Shown here piece after piece: positions 51,251-59,630 of a stretch of DNA of 64,000 nucleotides (position 1 is its first letter; every line of letters begins with the position of its first letter). Origin of the DNA: Stutzerimonas azotifigens DSM 17556 (GTDB lineage Bacteria; Pseudomonadota; Gammaproteobacteria; Pseudomonadales; Pseudomonadaceae); contig NZ_AUDU01000016.1 in NCBI RefSeq assembly GCF_000425625.1, positions 124,001 to 188,000 of the forward strand, given 5' to 3'. The notes beneath the pieces were generated by a model that worked only from the letters and a program-made list of their open reading frames with translations, did no database searches and was not told the DNA's origin. The translations under genes were made by a program, and so were the position numbers.

Positions 51251-51412
51251 ATGAACCACGCCCGCCCCGACATCCCCCAGCCGGACCCGGTCGTCCACGA
51301 TCATGCCGGCGACACCCCGCAGGTGCCCTGCCCCGACGATCTGGAAGAGCTCAAACCCACCTGTCCCTTCGGCAAGCAGCCGGTGGCCGAGGCGGAGTTG
51401 CAGCTGGTCTGA
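51251..51412 (+). CDS. Small hypothetical protein, 53 residues
   Basis: An AGGAGG ribosome site 5 bases before the ATG strongly marks a real start. The 53-residue product is acidic and Pro-rich, with no signal peptide or membrane helix. It has two Cys (VPCPDDLEELKPTCPFGKQP) about 14 residues apart and ends AELQLV. I do not recognise a family. It is divergent from glgE and has its own sigma-22-like promoter candidate, so it may be a stress-induced small protein. Confidence 0.65.
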   Translation: MNHARPDIPQPDPVVHDHAGDTPQVPCPDDLEELKPTCPFGKQPVAEAELQLV

Positions 51413-51994
51413 GGCGTGGCACCGGCGTGTGAGCGCGTTGGGCTTGACCACGACCTGCTCGCCCTCATCCGGCCCTGCGGGCCACCTTCTCTCTCCCGGA
51501 GGGAGAAGGGAACGGCCTGAAAGCCTGGCATGCCTCTGTAGGAGCAGGCTCTGCCTGCGACCGCCTGCAGGAGACATCACAGTCGAGACTGCTCCACAGG
51601 TGCAGATACGTCCCCCTTTTGCAGGGCCGAGGAGTCGGTCAGCCCCTGCTCGCGAACAGTCCCTCATCCGGCCCTGCGGGCCACCTTCTCCCGGAGGGAG
51701 AAGGGAACGGCCTGAAAGCCTGGCATGCCTTGTAGGAGCAGGCTCTGCCTGCGACCGCCTGCAGGAGACATCACAGTCGAGACTGCTCCACAGGTGCAGA
51801 TACGTCCCCCTTTTGCAGGGCCGAGGAGTCGGTCAGCCCCTGCTCGCGAACAGTCCCTCATCCGGCCCTGCGGGCCACCTTCTCCCGTAGGGAGAAGGGC
51901 AAAGCCTGGCACGTCGCTGTGGAAGCGGTCTTGACAGCGAGCGACACGGCTCAGCGCCAACGATCCACCGTGTAGGGTGCATACACGGCACACC
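51413..51994. repeat. Tandem duplication of a ~195-base unit made of REP-like elements
   Basis: Unit 1 (51462-51660, 199 bases) and unit 2 (51661-51854, 194 bases) are nearly identical. They differ by an extra TCTC in the first hairpin and one base before TGTAGGAGC. A third, partial unit runs from 51855 to about 51911. Each unit starts with CCCTCATCCGGCCCTGCGGG plus a GGAGAAGGG hairpin, then GTAGGAGCAGGCTCTGCCTG, then about 110 bases of non-repeat sequence. The cluster lies between the convergent small gene and the polymerase-domain gene. There is no gene in it. Confidence 0.9.
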
Positions 51995-53023
51995 CTACGA
52001 AGCGCCCCTGCGCAACCGGTCGCGCATGGCCCAGGTGATGCACTGCCTGACCCCGTCGAGCTGCCAGGGATCGTGCGGCTGTTCGCGCAGGCGCTGCATG
52101 AGGTTGGTGACGTTCCAGCGATTGGCGGCGTCGAGCTCGGCGAGTTCTTCCCGCACGATCGGCACCGAAACCGGCAGCCCCGGTCGCGCCCGCACGGAAT
52201 AGGCCGCCACCGTGCTGGCGCCCTTCTGGTTGCGCAGGTAGTCGACGAAGATCTTGCCGACCCGGTTCTGCGGGCCCATCTTCGCCGAGATGCGCTCCGG
52301 CGCCTCGCCCGCCAGCCGCTCGGTGATGCGCCGGGCGAAACCGCTCGCGCATTCCCAGTCCTGGCGCCTGGTCAGCGGCACCACCACGTGCATGCCGCGC
52401 CCTCCGCTGGTCTTGAGCTGTGCCTGGAGGCCGAAGTCCTTCAGCAGGTCGAGGGTCATGCAGGTGGCCTCGACCATGCGCGCCCAGGGCAGCGCCGGAT
52501 CGGGGTCGAGGTCGAAGATGATCCGGTCGGGACGCTCCACCCGATCGCTGCGCGCGTTCCAGGTGTGCAGCTCGATGGTGCCCATCTGCACCGCCTCGAG
52601 CAGCCCTGTCACCTCGTCGATCTGCAGCAGTCGCGCGTGCTTCGGGTCCAGCGCGGGATCGAGCTGGCGCACGTGGGGCATCTTCAGGCGGCCCATGTGG
52701 CGCTGGAAGAAGGTTTCGCCGCCGACCCCGTCCGGCGCCCGGACGATGGACAGTGGCCGCCCCTGCAGGTGCGGCAGCAGCCAGTCGGCGATCTCCAGGT
52801 AGAACTCGGCGAGCGCCTGCTTGGTGGTGCCGGTCTCGGCGTCGACGATCCGCTCCGGGCTGCTGATGCCGACGCCGCCGACCAGCGGCCGCGCCTTGCT
52901 GCCGCTGCTGCTGCGGCTACGGGGTGCCCGGCCACTCGTGGCGTGGGCCGGACGCCGTGCCCCCGCGCTGCGCGGCTTGGCCTCGGCCCCGGATTCGACG
53001 TTGCGCGCGCGCTCCTTGGCCAT
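51995..53023 (-). CDS. Stand-alone LigD-type primase-polymerase domain protein
   Basis: The 342-residue product is a single polymerase domain of the LigD family (AEP superfamily) with a 45-residue basic Ser/Arg-rich N-terminal extension. All metal-binding acids are present: D171 and D173 in IIFDLDPDP, and D261 in IFVDYLRN. The TSGGRGMHVVVPL nucleotide-site motif is also intact, so it should be active. It lacks phosphoesterase and ligase domains. It lies 8 bases after ku on the same strand, so Ku and this polymerase are probably co-expressed. The complete LigD is encoded 42 kb away. Confidence 0.92.
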   Translation of the reverse strand: MAKERARNVESGAEAKPRSAGARRPAHATSGRAPRSRSSSGSKARPLVGGVGISSPERIVDAETGTTKQALAEFYLEIADWLLPHLQGRPLSIVRAPDGVGGETFFQRHMGRLKMPHVRQLDPALDPKHARLLQIDEVTGLLEAVQMGTIELHTWNARSDRVERPDRIIFDLDPDPALPWARMVEATCMTLDLLKDFGLQAQLKTSGGRGMHVVVPLTRRQDWECASGFARRITERLAGEAPERISAKMGPQNRVGKIFVDYLRNQKGASTVAAYSVRARPGLPVSVPIVREELAELDAANRWNVTNLMQRLREQPHDPWQLDGVRQCITWAMRDRLRRGAS

Positions 53024-53031
53024 CCTCTACC

Positions 53032-54000
53032 TCAGCCGGCTTTCTTGGTCTTGGTCGACTTGCTGGCGGTCGGCGTCTTGCGGCTGCGTGAGCCGGTGCC
53101 GGTGCCGTCCTCCGAAGTCTTCGACGCGCTGGTTTTCTTCGCCGGAGCCTTGCGGGGCGGGGCCTTCGCCTCTTCCTCGCCGTCCTCCTCGACCTGCGCC
53201 TTGCCCTTGGGTTTGGCCGCCAGGCTGCGCTTGAGCAGTTCGGTGAGGTCGATGACGTCGGCGCTGCGCCGGTCGACCGCCTCCTCCGGTCCGCTGACCG
53301 CCTCTACGCGGCCTTCGCGGGCCTTCTGCTCGACCAGGTCCATGATCCGGTCCTGGAAGGTGTCGCTGTACTGGTTCGGGTCCCAGTCTTCGGTCATGTC
53401 CTCGACCAGCCGCTTGGCCATGTCGAGCTCGCGGTCAGCGAGTTCCGCATTGAGGACGTCATCCTTCAACTCGAGGTATTCGATGCCGCGCACCTCGTCG
53501 GCCCAGCGCAGGGTGTTCATCACCAGCGCCTTGCCCAGCGGCATCACCACCGCCAGGTGCTGCTTGTTGCGCAGCACCACGTTGGCGATGCCGACCTTGC
53601 CGGTCTGCACCAGCGTCTCGCGCAGCAGGGCGTAGACCTTCTCGCCGCGGCGATCGGGCGTCAGGTAGTACGGGGTGTCGATGTAGAGGAAGGAAATGTC
53701 CCTGGCGTCGACGAAGGCGACGATGTCGACGGTCTGCGTCGCCTTGGGGTGAGCGGCCTTGATCTCCTCGTCGCTGAGCACCACGTACTGGCCCTTCTCG
53801 TACTCGATGCCCTTGACGATGTTGTCGCTGTCGATGTCCTCGCCGGTGGTCTTGTTGATCCGCTTGTAGCCGACGCGGTCCATGCTGCGCCTGTCCAGCC
53901 AGTCGAAATCGATGCCCTTGCGGGTGGTCGCCGGCACCAGCGCCACGGGGATGTGTACCAGCCCGAAGCTGACGGCGCCTTTCCAGATCGTGCGAGGCAT
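53032..54000 (-). CDS. ku: Ku protein of non-homologous end joining
   Basis: Ku binds broken DNA ends as a homodimer and recruits LigD. The 322-residue product starts PRTIWKGAVSFGLVHIPVAL, the family N-terminus, and keeps the Ku core to about residue 250 (LVEDMTEDWDPNQYSDTFQDR). It ends with a 60-residue Lys/Ala/Ser/Thr-rich tail, the kind of basic extension that helps DNA binding and threading in bacterial Ku. It is followed after 8 bases by the polymerase-domain gene. An SDR gene lies 51 bases upstream on the same strand. Confidence 0.96.
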   Translation of the reverse strand: MPRTIWKGAVSFGLVHIPVALVPATTRKGIDFDWLDRRSMDRVGYKRINKTTGEDIDSDNIVKGIEYEKGQYVVLSDEEIKAAHPKATQTVDIVAFVDARDISFLYIDTPYYLTPDRRGEKVYALLRETLVQTGKVGIANVVLRNKQHLAVVMPLGKALVMNTLRWADEVRGIEYLELKDDVLNAELADRELDMAKRLVEDMTEDWDPNQYSDTFQDRIMDLVEQKAREGRVEAVSGPEEAVDRRSADVIDLTELLKRSLAAKPKGKAQVEEDGEEEAKAPPRKAPAKKTSASKTSEDGTGTGSRSRKTPTASKSTKTKKAG

Positions 54001-54051
54001 GCTCGGTTCTCCGTTCGGTTGGTTTCCGCCCTCGGGCCGGAGGGTCGGCGG

Positions 54052-54906
54052 TCAGCCGTTGACCACCGTTCCGCCGTTGACGTGCAGCACTTGGCCGCTG
54101 ACGTAGGAGGAATCGCTGCTGGCCAGGTAGACGTAGGCCGGCGCGACCTCTTCCGGCTGGCCGGGACGCTTCATCGGGGTGTTGCCGCCGAATTGCGCCA
54201 CCTGTTCGGCATCGAAGGTGGACGGAATCAGCGGCGTCCAGATCGGCCCTGGGGCCACGCCGTTGACGCGGATGCCGCGCTCGGCCACGTTCATCGCCAG
54301 CGCGCGGGTGAAGCCGACGATGGCGCCCTTGGTCGAGGAATAGTCGATCAGCATCGGGTTGCCCTTGTAGGCGGTCACCGAGGTGGTGTTGATGATCGAG
54401 GCGCCCTTCTTCAGGTGCGGCAGTGCGGCCTTGGTCAGCTGGAACATGCCGAAGATGTTGGTGCGGAAGGTCTGCTCCCACTGCTCTTCGCTGATGTCTT
54501 CCAGGCCCTTCTGCGGGTGCTGCTCGCCGGCATTGTTGACCAGCACGTCGAGCCCGCCGAACTTGCCGATGGTCTCCTCGATGACCTTGACGCAGAAGGC
54601 GCGGTCGGCGACGTCGCCGGCGAAGGTCAGGCACTGCACGCCCTGCGCCTCGACCTCCTTGCGGGTCTGCTCGGCGTCCTCGTGCTGGTCCTTGTAGAGG
54701 ATGGCGACGTTGGCCCCTTCGCGGGCGAACAGCACGGCGACGGAACGGCCGATGCCGCTGTCGCCGCCGGTGATGAGGGTGGACTTGCCCTTGAGCTTGC
54801 CGGCAGCCTTGTAGTCCTCGCCGCGGTATTCCGGGCGCGGATTCATCAGGCCCTCCTGACCGGGTTCGGGCTGTTCCTGGGGCGGCAGGGTCTGGTTCTC
54901 GCTCAT
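54052..54906 (-). CDS. SDR-family oxidoreductase (YghA-like)
   Basis: This is a short-chain dehydrogenase of 284 residues with a 40-residue N-terminal extension (SENQTLPPQEQPEPGQEGLM) typical of the YghA/general-stress-protein-39 subgroup. Cofactor motif GGDSGIG is at 47-53, NNAG near 124, catalytic S176, Y189 and K193 (YSSTK). The substrate is not known. It is probably co-transcribed with ku and the polymerase gene, and its subgroup is common in general stress regulons. Confidence 0.92.
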   Translation of the reverse strand: MSENQTLPPQEQPEPGQEGLMNPRPEYRGEDYKAAGKLKGKSTLITGGDSGIGRSVAVLFAREGANVAILYKDQHEDAEQTRKEVEAQGVQCLTFAGDVADRAFCVKVIEETIGKFGGLDVLVNNAGEQHPQKGLEDISEEQWEQTFRTNIFGMFQLTKAALPHLKKGASIINTTSVTAYKGNPMLIDYSSTKGAIVGFTRALAMNVAERGIRVNGVAPGPIWTPLIPSTFDAEQVAQFGGNTPMKRPGQPEEVAPAYVYLASSDSSYVSGQVLHVNGGTVVNG

Positions 54907-55000
54907 GTCAGCCTCCGTAGACGGTTCGGGAATCTGTCTTCGGAGGACTGGCCGGCGGAAAGAAAAGTTTCTGGGGGCTGATGAGAGGCGGCGGGCCGGA

Positions 55001-56017
55001 TCAGTCGGTGCGCAGCACCACCCGGCCGCGCTGGTGGCCGCTTTCCAGATGCCGATGCGCCTCGACCACCTCTTCCAGGGCGAACACCCGGTCGATCTGC
55101 GGGATCAGCAGGCGGTCCGCGGTGAGCTGGTTGATGCGGGTCAGCGCACGCTCGAGCGCCGCGCAGTTCTGCTCGATGCCAAGCTCGGGCTGGCCGGTGA
55201 AGTCGCACAGGCAGTGCAGGTAGAACTTGAAGTTCTTCTCGAAGGCGGCGCAGGCCGGAAAGGCCGTCTCGTTGCCGCCGCTCAGGCCATAGAGGATCAG
55301 CTTGCCGCGTGGCGCGATCACTTCCCCGAGCAGCTTCATCTGCGAGCCGCCACAGCCGTCGAGCACCACATCCACGCCGCGTCCGCCGGTGAGCTTCTGC
55401 ACCCGCAGCACCAAGTCCTCCTCCTCGGTGGCGATCACCTTCTCCGCCCCCATCGACAGCAGGAATTCGCGGTCGTCGGCACTGATACAGGTGGCGATCG
55501 GCAGGCCTCCCAGGGCCCGAGCCAACTGCACCAGCGACGGCCCGGCGCACAGGTGCGCACCGGTGACGAGGACGCTCTGGCCCGGCTCGAGGTCGGCCAG
55601 CTCCATCAGGGCGAAATAGCCCAGCAGCATGGGCGTGTAGTGGACGCTGGCGCCGATTGCGTCGAGCGCATCCGGATAGCGTGTCAGCGAGTACTGTGGA
55701 AGCACCACGCAATCGGCATAGGCCGGGTACTGGTTGAGGTCATGCGCGGGAAAGCTGGCGACCCGATCGCCGGGTGCGAACATGGAGACGCCCTCGCCGA
55801 CCGCCAGCACCTCGCCGGCGACCTCGCTGCCGAGGCCCGCCGGCAGGCGTGCGTGGCGCGGCGAGAGATCCTGACGCCAGAGCACGTCGTTCCAGTTGAC
55901 GCCGATCGCGCGGACGGCCACCTGGACCTCGCCCGGACCCGGCTGGGGCGCCTCGCGCCTTTCGACGCGCAGGACATCGGCCGGGCCGAACTGGTCGAAA
56001 CGAATGATGCGTGACAT
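55001..56017 (-). CDS. Quinone-oxidoreductase-like medium-chain dehydrogenase
   Basis: The 338-residue MDR-family protein starts SRIIRFDQFGPADVLRVE, close to NADPH:quinone reductases. It has the VNWNDVLWRQ segment, a GHLCAG-type loop (VLVTGAHLCAGPSLVQLA) where family members have GAAGGVG, and no structural-zinc Cys cluster, so it is probably zinc-free. The ATG at 56017 (GAGGG 6 bases upstream) is preferred to the GTG one codon earlier. It is divergent from a LysR regulator gene, which is the likely controller. Confidence 0.88.
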   Translation of the reverse strand: MSRIIRFDQFGPADVLRVERREAPQPGPGEVQVAVRAIGVNWNDVLWRQDLSPRHARLPAGLGSEVAGEVLAVGEGVSMFAPGDRVASFPAHDLNQYPAYADCVVLPQYSLTRYPDALDAIGASVHYTPMLLGYFALMELADLEPGQSVLVTGAHLCAGPSLVQLARALGGLPIATCISADDREFLLSMGAEKVIATEEEDLVLRVQKLTGGRGVDVVLDGCGGSQMKLLGEVIAPRGKLILYGLSGGNETAFPACAAFEKNFKFYLHCLCDFTGQPELGIEQNCAALERALTRINQLTADRLLIPQIDRVFALEEVVEAHRHLESGHQRGRVVLRTD

Positions 56018-56041
56018 CACAATCCCTCACTGACTTCATGG

Positions 56042-56060
56042 TTGGGGACTCTATCCCCAA
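56042..56060. promoter_or_regulatory. Inverted repeat upstream of the quinone-reductase-like gene
   Basis: TTGGGGA-CTCTA-TCCCCAA has perfect 7-base arms with a 5-base spacer, starting 25 bases before the ATG of the reductase gene in the divergent spacer. It is a candidate operator, possibly for the adjacent LysR protein, although it lacks the classic T-N11-A form. It could also be an mRNA leader hairpin. Confidence 0.45.
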
Positions 56061-56257
56061 GAAGCCCACAACTCCAGCCGACTGACCCCATCGCGCTTCG
56101 ATAGTGGCCATTCCCGCCGATGATGATCGGCCGCATGTAAATGCGTGCGTTTGGGCAAGACGCGGACAGGAATGTTCATGCAGGGCTCGCGAGAGCGGGG
56201 CTAGAATGCCGCGGACAGCCTGGCAACGGGCATCGACGTCAACGCACGAGGTAAGGG

Positions 56258-57175
56258 ATGAACCGCAACGATCTTCGCCGCGTGGACCTCAACCTGCTCA
56301 TCGTCTTCGAAACCCTGATGCACGAGCGCAGCGTGACGCGCGCGGCGGAAAAGCTGTTCCTCGGCCAGCCGGCGATCAGCGCGGCGCTGGCCCGGCTGCG
56401 GTCGCTGTTCGACGACCCGCTGTTCGTCCGCACCGGGCGCAGCATGGAGCCGACCGCCCGCGCCCAGGAAATCTTCGTGCTGCTGTCGCCGGCGCTGGAC
56501 TCGATCTCCACTGCGGTCAGCCGCGCCTCCAGCTTCGATCCGGCCACCAGCGAGCAGGTGTTCCGCGTCGGCCTCAGCGACGAGGTCGAGTTCGCCCTGC
56601 TGCCGCCCCTGCTGCGAAGGCTGCGCGCCGAGGCGCCGGGTGTGGTGCTGGTGGTGCGCCGGGCGAACTACATCCTGATGCCCAGCCTGCTCGCCTCCGG
56701 CGAGATCTCGGTGGGCGTCAGCTACACCGACGAGCTGCCGGCCAACGCCAAGCGCAAGGTCCTGCGCCGTCCGCGCCCGATGCTGTTGCGCGCCGACACC
56801 ATCCCCGGGCCGCTGAGCATGGAGGATTACTGTGCGCGCCCGCACGCCATGGTGTCCTTCGCCGGCGACCTCAACGGCTACATCGACGAGGAGCTGGCGC
56901 TGCACGGCTGCAAGCGCAAGGTGGTGCTGGCCGTGCCGCAGTTCAACGGGCTCAGCAGCCTGCTGGCCGGCACCGACATCATCGCCACCGTGCCGGACTA
57001 CGCCGCCACTGCCCTCGCCGCGATGGGCGGGGTACGCGCCGAGCCGTTGCCCTTCGAAACCAGCCAGGACTTCGAACTCTCCATGGCCTGGCGCGGCGCC
57101 CAGGACAACGACCCCGCCGAGCGCTGGCTGCGCTCGCGCATCCAGATGTTCGTCGGCGATCCGGACAGCCTGTAG
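56258..57175 (+). CDS. LysR-family transcriptional regulator
   Basis: The 305-residue protein has an N-terminal winged helix-turn-helix (about 8-66: LNLLIVFETLMHERSVTRAA, then GQPAISAALARLRSLFDDPLF) and a periplasmic-binding-protein-like effector domain (about 95-300). It belongs by look to the subgroup with the DDPLFVR motif and a long linker. It is divergent from the quinone-reductase-like gene across 240 bases that include a perfect inverted repeat. Effector unknown. Confidence 0.93.
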   Translation: MNRNDLRRVDLNLLIVFETLMHERSVTRAAEKLFLGQPAISAALARLRSLFDDPLFVRTGRSMEPTARAQEIFVLLSPALDSISTAVSRASSFDPATSEQVFRVGLSDEVEFALLPPLLRRLRAEAPGVVLVVRRANYILMPSLLASGEISVGVSYTDELPANAKRKVLRRPRPMLLRADTIPGPLSMEDYCARPHAMVSFAGDLNGYIDEELALHGCKRKVVLAVPQFNGLSSLLAGTDIIATVPDYAATALAAMGGVRAEPLPFETSQDFELSMAWRGAQDNDPAERWLRSRIQMFVGDPDSL

Positions 57176-57435
57176 TCGCCGCGAGGGCGCACCGACACCG
57201 AGCCTTTCCCTTCTCCCTCCGGGAGAAGATGGTCCGCAGGGCCGGATGAGGGAGGTACCCACCAGGTCCTCCTCCCGGAGCAGCAAGGATGCGCCGCGGC
57301 CGGGGCTCCTGCGGGCGCACGCTTTCCCTTCTCCCCCCGGGAGAAGGTGGCCCGCAGGGCCGGATGAGGGAAGTGGCCTGCGGGCCTGCGGGCCACCCCA
57401 CCACCCCACCCTTGCCGGCCAGTTTACGAACGCCC
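57176..57435. repeat. REP-like repeats between convergent lysR-type and antiporter genes
   Basis: Two copies of the TTCCCTTCTCCC...GGGAGAAG-TGGCCCGCAGGGCCGGATGAGGG element lie at about 57204-57252 and 57323-57370, with a gene-free spacer. The rest of the interval to 57577 holds a terminator and about 110 bases in which I see nothing else. Confidence 0.8.
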
Positions 57436-57464
57436 AAAAAAGAAGGCCCGCTAAGAAGCGGGCC
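57436..57464 (-). terminator. Rho-independent terminator of the antiporter-family gene
   Basis: The 8-base stem GGCCCGCT/AGCGGGCC with a 4-base loop is followed on the minus strand by TTCTTTTTT. It lies 114 bases past the stop of the antiporter-family gene. Confidence 0.85.
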
Positions 57465-57577
57465 TGAGGACACATGGAGCCGGCCAATCCGTCGGCCTGG
57501 TGTTCACCATACGCCGATCCCTGTCAGCTACCTGTGAACAGTATGTAAAGGCTTTGTAAGCATTCCGGCGAGCCGAC

Positions 57578-58897
57578 TCACAGAACCATCGCTGCCGCCC
57601 AGCCGAACGCCAGCAGCGGCAGGTTGTAATGCACGAAGGTGGGCACCACCGTGTCCCAGATGTGGTTGTGCTGGCCGTCCGCGTTGAGCCCGGCAGTCGG
57701 GCCGAGGGTCGAGTCCGACGCCGGAGAGCCGGCGTCGCCCAGCGCGCCCGCGGTGCCGATCAGGCTGACGATGGCCAGCGGGCTGAAGCCCAGCTGCATG
57801 CCCAGCGGCACGAAGATCGCCGCGATGATCGGCACGGTGGAAAAGGACGAGCCGATGCCCATGGTCACCAGCAGCCCGACCAGCAGCATCAGCAGCGCGC
57901 CGATGGCCTTGCTGTGGCCGATCCAGTCGGCCGAGGCGTCGACCAGCGTCTTCACCTCGCCGGTGGCCTTCATCACCTCGGCGAACCCGGACGCAGTGAT
58001 CATGATGAAGCCGATCATCGCCATCATCTTCATGCCTTCGGTGAACAGGTCGTCCGCTTCCTTCCAGCGCACCACGCCGGAGGCGGAAAAGATCACGAAG
58101 CCGACCAGCGCGCCGATGATCATCGAATCCAGCCACAGCTGCACGGCGAACGCGGCCGCCACGGCCAGCGCGGCGACCACCAGGCTCTTCGGGCTGAACG
58201 GCGTCTTGCCGTGCTCGCCCGGCACCGGCGCGGTAGCCGAATAGACACGCTTGCGGCGGTAGCTGACGAACACCGCGACCGCCAGGCCGAACACCATGCC
58301 CAGCGCCGGCAGCGCCATCGCCTGGGTCACGTTCACGCCGCTGACGTCGACGCCGGCCTTGGCCACGTTGGCCAGCAGGATCTCCTTCAGGAAGATGCCG
58401 CCGAAACCCACCGGCAGGAACATGTAGGGCGTGATCAGGCCGAAGGTGATGACGCAGGCGATCAGCCGGCGATCGATCTGCAGGCGCGTGAACACGTACA
58501 GCAGCGGCGGCACCAGCAGCGGCACGAAGGCGATGTGGATCGGCAGGATGTTCTGCGAGGAGATGGCGACGGCCAGCAGCAGCCCGATCAGCACCCACTT
58601 CAGCGCACCGCCCTGCCCGGCTTCGCGCCGGTCGACCAGCACCAGCGCCCGGTCCGCCAGCGCATGGGCCAGGCCCGACTTGCTGATCGCCACCGCGAAG
58701 GCGCCCAGCAGCGCGTAGGACAGCGCCACGGTCGCGCCGCCGCCGAGGCCGGAATTGAACGCACCCAGCGTCCCTTCCATGCCGAGCCCGCCGATCAGCC
58801 CGCCGGCAAACGCCCCGATGATCATCGCCACCACCACGTGCACCCGGCAAAGGCTGAGAACCAGCATCAACCCCACTGCCGCCACTACCGCATTCAT
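57578..58897 (-). CDS. Na+/H+ antiporter-family (NhaC/YuiF-like) membrane protein
   Basis: This is a polytopic inner-membrane protein of 439 residues and about 12 helices, in the ion-transporter superfamily that includes NhaC-type antiporters and YuiF-like amino-acid transporters. Typical segments are [20 protein letters not shown], the two-fold repeat of loop-helix regions with [16 protein letters not shown] and [20 protein letters not shown], and the [20 protein letters not shown] segment near the end. Substrate (Na+/H+ or an amino acid) cannot be settled from sequence. It is a single gene. Confidence 0.88.
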   Translation of the reverse strand: MNAVVAAVGLMLVLSLCRVHVVVAMIIGAFAGGLIGGLGMEGTLGAFNSGLGGGATVALSYALLGAFAVAISKSGLAHALADRALVLVDRREAGQGGALKWVLIGLLLAVAISSQNILPIHIAFVPLLVPPLLYVFTRLQIDRRLIACVITFGLITPYMFLPVGFGGIFLKEILLANVAKAGVDVSGVNVTQAMALPALGMVFGLAVAVFVSYRRKRVYSATAPVPGEHGKTPFSPKSLVVAALAVAAAFAVQLWLDSMIIGALVGFVIFSASGVVRWKEADDLFTEGMKMMAMIGFIMITASGFAEVMKATGEVKTLVDASADWIGHSKAIGALLMLLVGLLVTMGIGSSFSTVPIIAAIFVPLGMQLGFSPLAIVSLIGTAGALGDAGSPASDSTLGPTAGLNADGQHNHIWDTVVPTFVHYNLPLLAFGWAAAMVL

Positions 58898-59056
58898 CCG
58901 CTTTCCCCGCCGCTGGGCACCCGCCCGAAAAGGCGCGCACTTTGCCCGAAGGGACCGGTGTAGTCAAAGCGCTGATGGCAGATTGCGACCCTCGGCCGCG
59001 CGGAGGGCGCGCCTGAATCGGTCTATCCTCGTCGGGTATCCGCCAGGGAGGAAAGG

Positions 59057-59368
59057 ATGAACAGTCACAGAGTCATGCTTGCCGCACTGTCGGCCATGCT
59101 GTCGCTCATCGGCGCCAACGCCCAGGCCTCGCTGCGATGCGGGACGGAGCTGGTGAACCTGGGCGAGACGATCGAGCAGGTCTTGGCGAAATGCGGCCCG
59201 CCGGACGACCGGAGAATAGAGGAGCCGGCTCTGCGCAGCGACGGCACGCCAAGGCTCGGCGCAGTCGAAGTGCAGCGCTGGATTTACGGACCATCGAACG
59301 GGGCCTACCGGTATCTGCGGTTCGTCGATACGCGGCTGGTGGACATAGAAATGAAAAGGGGGCCCTAG
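59057..59368 (+). CDS. DUF2845 family exported protein
   Basis: The 103-residue product has a Sec signal (MNSHRVMLAALSAMLSLIGA, ending AQA) and a small mature domain SLRCGTELVNLGETIEQVLAKCG, with the two Cys of the family probably forming a disulfide. The C-terminus is a beta-rich segment ending FVDTRLVDIEMKRG. GGAGG lies 5-8 bases before the ATG. Function unknown. Confidence 0.88.
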   Translation: MNSHRVMLAALSAMLSLIGANAQASLRCGTELVNLGETIEQVLAKCGPPDDRRIEEPALRSDGTPRLGAVEVQRWIYGPSNGAYRYLRFVDTRLVDIEMKRGP

Positions 59369-59412
59369 CCTAGCCCGCGACGCTAGCTGTGGCGCGAGCT
59401 GACAGAAACACG

Positions 59413-59499
59413 TGGTGCCCGGAGCCGGGATCGAACCGGCACGATGTTGCCATCGAGGGATTTTAAGTCCCTTGCGTCTACCAGTTTCGCCATCCGGGC
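59413..59499 (-). tRNA. tRNA-Leu (anticodon TAA)
   Basis: This 87-base tRNA has the long variable arm of the leucine class. The acceptor stem GCCCGGA pairs with TCCGGGC, the anticodon loop is CTTAAAA, and the T-loop is GGTTCGATCC. The 3' CCA is encoded. A leader promoter lies at 59546-59574. Confidence 0.97.
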
Positions 59500-59545
59500 A
59501 AGAGGGAAACGACGCCAAGGAGCGTCGCCTGGTTTGCGGGGGCGG

Positions 59546-59574
59546 ACTATAACCAGCCACCTGTTGGTGCGCAA
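59546..59574 (-). promoter_or_regulatory. Sigma-70 promoter of tRNA-Leu
   Basis: On the minus strand TTGCGC (-35) and TATAGT (-10) are separated by exactly 17 bases. A GC-rich discriminator (CCGCCCCCGC) follows, as usual for stringently controlled tRNA promoters. A small hairpin (59510-59527) lies in the leader. Confidence 0.75.
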
Positions 59575-59630
59575 CCGCAGGGGCGTCCAACCCTGTGGCC
59601 GAACAGATTCGGCGATCGCCAGGCTGCCCT

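Noticed and set aside
51303-51890. Open frame of 195 codons across the tandem repeat region
   Set aside because: It is created by the repeats themselves, changes frame relation between units and has no ribosome site.
54907-55000. Possible AlgU promoter before the SDR-ku operon
   Set aside because: GAAACTT is present on the minus strand, but no TCTGA-like -10 lies at 16-17 bases.
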